A DNA stretch of 7,718 nt. Source: an uncultured Collinsella sp. Lineage in GTDB: Bacteria; Actinomycetota; Coriobacteriia; Coriobacteriales; Coriobacteriaceae. Numbering within the stretch: position 1 is the stretch's first letter; every line of letters starts with the position of its first letter. The translations under genes and the position numbers were made by a program. Below are positions 6,467 to 7,718 of the stretch, one piece after another. A model generated the notes under the pieces. The model was not told the DNA's origin. It saw only the letters and a list, made by a program, of their open reading frames with translations, and made no database searches. Where the stretch lies: the NCBI GenBank assembly GCA_902478865.1, contig CABSNA010000061.1:1-7718 (forward strand), given 5' to 3'.

Positions 6467-6940
6467 TTACCAACGATAGTGAGAGAACGCGCGGTTGGCC
6501 TCGGCCATCTTGAAGACGTCCTCACGCTTCTTGACGGAAGCGCCCAGGCCGTTGGAAGCGTCGAGGATCTCGTTGGCGAGACGCTCGGCCATGGTCTTCT
6601 CCTTGCGAGCGCGGGAGAAGTTGACGATCCAGCGGATACCCAGAGCGGTGGAACGACGGGAGTTGACCTCCATCGGGACCTGATAGGTAGCGCCACCGAC
6701 ACGCTTGGGCTTAACCTCGAGCGTGGGCTTGACGTTGTCCATAGCCTTCTTGAAGGTAGCGAGAGCGTCGCCACCCTCGGACTTCTCGGCAACGATCTCG
6801 AAAGCGGTGTAAACGATGCGCTCAGCGGTGGCCTTCTTGCCGTCAAGAAGGACCTTGTTGATGAGCTGAGTCACCAGGCGGTTGTTGTAAACGGCGTCAG
6901 GCTGAACCTCACGACGATTAGCTGCTGCACGACGCGGCAT
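6467..6940 (-). CDS. rpsG: Small ribosomal subunit protein S7
   Basis: S7 binds the 3' major domain of 16S rRNA early in assembly and shapes the E site and mRNA exit. The 157 residues begin PRRAAANRREVQPD, then carry NRLVTQLINKVLLDGKK (20-36), KPKRVGGATYQVPMEV (77-92), RRSTALGIRWIV (95-106) and a C-terminal KREDVFKMAEANRAFSHYRW (138-157), all as expected. The ATG has AAGGAG 7 nt upstream. It follows rpsL by 73 nt, a spacer that contains a strong hairpin, and precedes fusA by 19 nt. In E. coli S7 represses the str operon by binding the rpsL-rpsG spacer; similar control here is possible but unproven. Confidence 0.98.
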   Translation of the reverse strand: MPRRAAANRREVQPDAVYNNRLVTQLINKVLLDGKKATAERIVYTAFEIVAEKSEGGDALATFKKAMDNVKPTLEVKPKRVGGATYQVPMEVNSRRSTALGIRWIVNFSRARKEKTMAERLANEILDASNGLGASVKKREDVFKMAEANRAFSHYRW

Positions 6941-6962
6941 GTGAAATCTCCTTAAGTGTCTA

Positions 6963-6988
6963 CCGTGCGGCGCTTAGGCGGCACACGG
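6963..6988 (-). promoter_or_regulatory. Stem-loop in the rpsL-rpsG spacer, possible S7 control site
   Basis: On the minus strand CCGTGTGCCGC and GCGCCGCACGG pair over 11 positions, with one G-U and one mismatch, around a CTAA loop. The hairpin ends about 15 nt upstream of the rpsG ribosome site and no T-tract follows, which argues against a terminator. In E. coli the S7 repressor site lies in the same spacer, so a translational control element or a processing site is a reasonable inference. No specific similarity to the E. coli structure is claimed. Confidence 0.5.
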
Positions 6989-7013
6989 CGAAAGTATCAA
7001 AACGTTATCTGGC

Positions 7014-7391
7014 TTATTTGGCCTTGGGGCGCTTAGCACCGTACTTGGAACGGGCCTGCATACGGTTCTGGACCGGAGCAGCGTCGTAGGCGCCACGGAT
7101 GACGTGATAACGGACACCAGGGAGGTCACGGACACGACCGCCGCGGACGAGCACGATGGAGTGCTCCTGCAGGTTGTGGCCCTCACCCGGGATGTAAGCA
7201 GTAACTTCGATGCCGTTGACAAGGCGAACACGGGCAACCTTACGAAGAGCCGAGTTCGGCTTCTTGGGGCTCGTGGTGAAGACGCGGGTGCACACGCCGC
7301 GCTTCTGGGAGTTGTGCTGCAGGGCAGCGTTCTTGGACTTCTTGGGCACGGAACGACGGCCCTGGCGAACCAGCTGGTTAATAGTAGGCAA
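7014..7391 (-). CDS. rpsL: Small ribosomal subunit protein S12
   Basis: S12 sits at the decoding centre of the 30S subunit and affects accuracy and streptomycin response. The 125 residues match the family from PTINQLVRQGR to the basic C-terminus KRPKAK. Lys43 and Lys44 are present in TTSPKKPNSALRK (39-51), with Ser at 41 where Thr is common. In GGRVRDLPGVRYH (84-96) residue 88 is Arg (codon CGT at 7130-7128) in place of the usual Lys; Asp89, the site of methylthiolation in E. coli, is kept. The start is TTG, with AAGGAG 6 nt upstream and the conserved N-terminus directly after. It is the first gene of the str operon, about 90 nt downstream of a likely promoter start. Confidence 0.98.
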   Translation of the reverse strand: MPTINQLVRQGRRSVPKKSKNAALQHNSQKRGVCTRVFTTSPKKPNSALRKVARVRLVNGIEVTAYIPGEGHNLQEHSIVLVRGGRVRDLPGVRYHVIRGAYDAAPVQNRMQARSKYGAKRPKAK

Positions 7392-7397
7392 AGCGTA

Positions 7398-7403
7398 CTC
7401 CTT
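7398..7403 (-). promoter_or_regulatory. Ribosome binding site of rpsL
   Basis: AAGGAG on the minus strand lies 6 nt before the TTG start codon. No ATG is available at the conserved S12 N-terminus, so this site supports the TTG start. Confidence 0.85.
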
Positions 7404-7484
7404 CTCGAATGATTCCAGCTTTCTGTAAAGTGCAACGGCTTGAATCGAGGGGTCAGCATCCCCCTACGAAACACGCAGTTCGAT

Positions 7485-7513
7485 AGGATACGTGGCGTTA
7501 GCTGTGCCGTCAA
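7485..7513 (-). promoter_or_regulatory. Probable sigma-70-type promoter of the rpsL operon
   Basis: On the minus strand TTGACG (7513-7508, 5 of 6 to consensus) and TATCCT (7490-7485, 4 of 6) are separated by exactly 17 nt. Transcription would start near 7479, giving a leader of about 88 nt before rpsL. The leader contains a short GGGG/CCCC pairing (7449-7463) of unclear meaning. A second -10-like TATGAT lies further upstream without a good -35. Confidence 0.65.
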
Positions 7514-7566
7514 CAGACCACGCCTCCGGGCGTATCCCAAAATGATCATATTTCCGCAAATCCTAC

Positions 7567-7604
7567 ACAAAAGGAATCCCCTTCTGCGCGCGTGGGCGGA
7601 TTCC
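7567..7604 (-). terminator. Terminator-like hairpin upstream of the rpsL promoter
   Basis: On the minus strand GGAATCC (7604-7598) and GGATTCC (7579-7573) form a perfect 7-bp stem around an 18-nt loop, followed by TTTTGT. It could end a minus-strand transcript that enters from beyond the right edge. The stem is short and the loop long, so it would be weak. Confidence 0.4.
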
Positions 7605-7615
7605 CGGACCGGGCG

Positions 7616-7718
7616 GCCCGCTGTTTAAGTTTGCTGCTCTACAGTCCTGCGCAAGACGGAAAGCACATTAAGTGCTTTCCTTTGCGTGCGGAACTCGCGA
7701 CAAACTTAAACAGCGGGC
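7616..7718. repeat. 103-nt palindromic element with 18-bp inverted repeats
   Basis: GCCCGCTGTTTAAGTTTG (7616-7633) and its exact reverse complement (7701-7718) bound a segment whose centre also folds: GGAAAGCAC (7658-7666) pairs perfectly with GTGCTTTCC (7672-7680) around ATTAA, extended by CGCAA (7650-7654) and TTGCG (7682-7686). Inner and outer repeats share nearly the same centre, so the whole can form one long interrupted hairpin. No open frame of note lies inside. It may be a miniature palindromic element, a processed RNA hairpin, or a terminator of an upstream gene; it lacks a T-tract. The right arm ends at the last base of the window, so its true extent is unknown. Confidence 0.6.

Noticed and set aside
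7440..7628. A 62-codon plus-strand open frame in the region upstream of rpsL
   Set aside because: No ribosome site or recognisable similarity, and it runs against the probable rpsL promoter and a terminator-like hairpin.

Overview
The window carries two well-known gene blocks on the minus strand, separated by a single plus-strand gene. The G+C-rich coding sequence, the strong Shine-Dalgarno sites, and a Firmicutes-style fabH-acpP-fabK-fabD cluster beside Actinobacteria-like ribosomal proteins suggest a member of the Coriobacteriia, possibly Collinsella or a relative. That assignment is inferred from general family knowledge; no search was run.

Left block (1-2910, minus strand): a type II fatty acid synthesis operon read right to left as fabH, acpP, fabK, fabD. 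FabH starts chains by condensing acetyl-CoA with malonyl-ACP. AcpP carries the growing acyl chain. FabK is the flavin-dependent enoyl-ACP reductase. FabD loads malonate onto AcpP. The genes are packed tightly (51-nt gap, 2-nt gap, 13-nt overlap), and fabD runs off the left edge. The 176-nt region at 2911-3086 separates fabH from the divergent plus-strand gene birA (biotin-protein ligase), whose product activates the biotin carrier of acetyl-CoA carboxylase, the source of malonyl-CoA. This region holds two near-identical 19-bp repeats, each containing an imperfect 16-bp palindrome, which look like operators.

Centre: birA (3087-3863) converges on the ribosomal block, and a perfect 13-bp GC-rich hairpin at 3924-3960, A-rich on one side and T-rich on the other, probably ends transcription from both directions.

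Right block (3979-7391, minus strand): an unusual str operon, rpsL-rpsG-fusA-rpsJ. There is no tuf gene after fusA; rpsJ sits there instead and is followed directly by the terminator, so it is cut off from the usual S10 operon. Both rpsL and rpsJ appear to start with TTG. S12 has Arg at position 88, where Lys is usual. A well-formed hairpin lies between rpsL and rpsG.

Right edge (7392-7718): 327 nt without a convincing gene. It holds a good sigma-70-type promoter for the str operon, a terminator-like hairpin upstream of it, and a 103-nt palindromic element bounded by perfect 18-bp inverted repeats, the outer arm of which coincides with the last base of the window.

No CRISPR array, tRNA, rRNA or insertion sequence was recognised. 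Nothing here amounts to a clearly new defence or metabolic system; the most unusual parts are the paired operator-like repeats, the S12 residue 88 substitution, the rearranged str operon and the terminal palindromic element.
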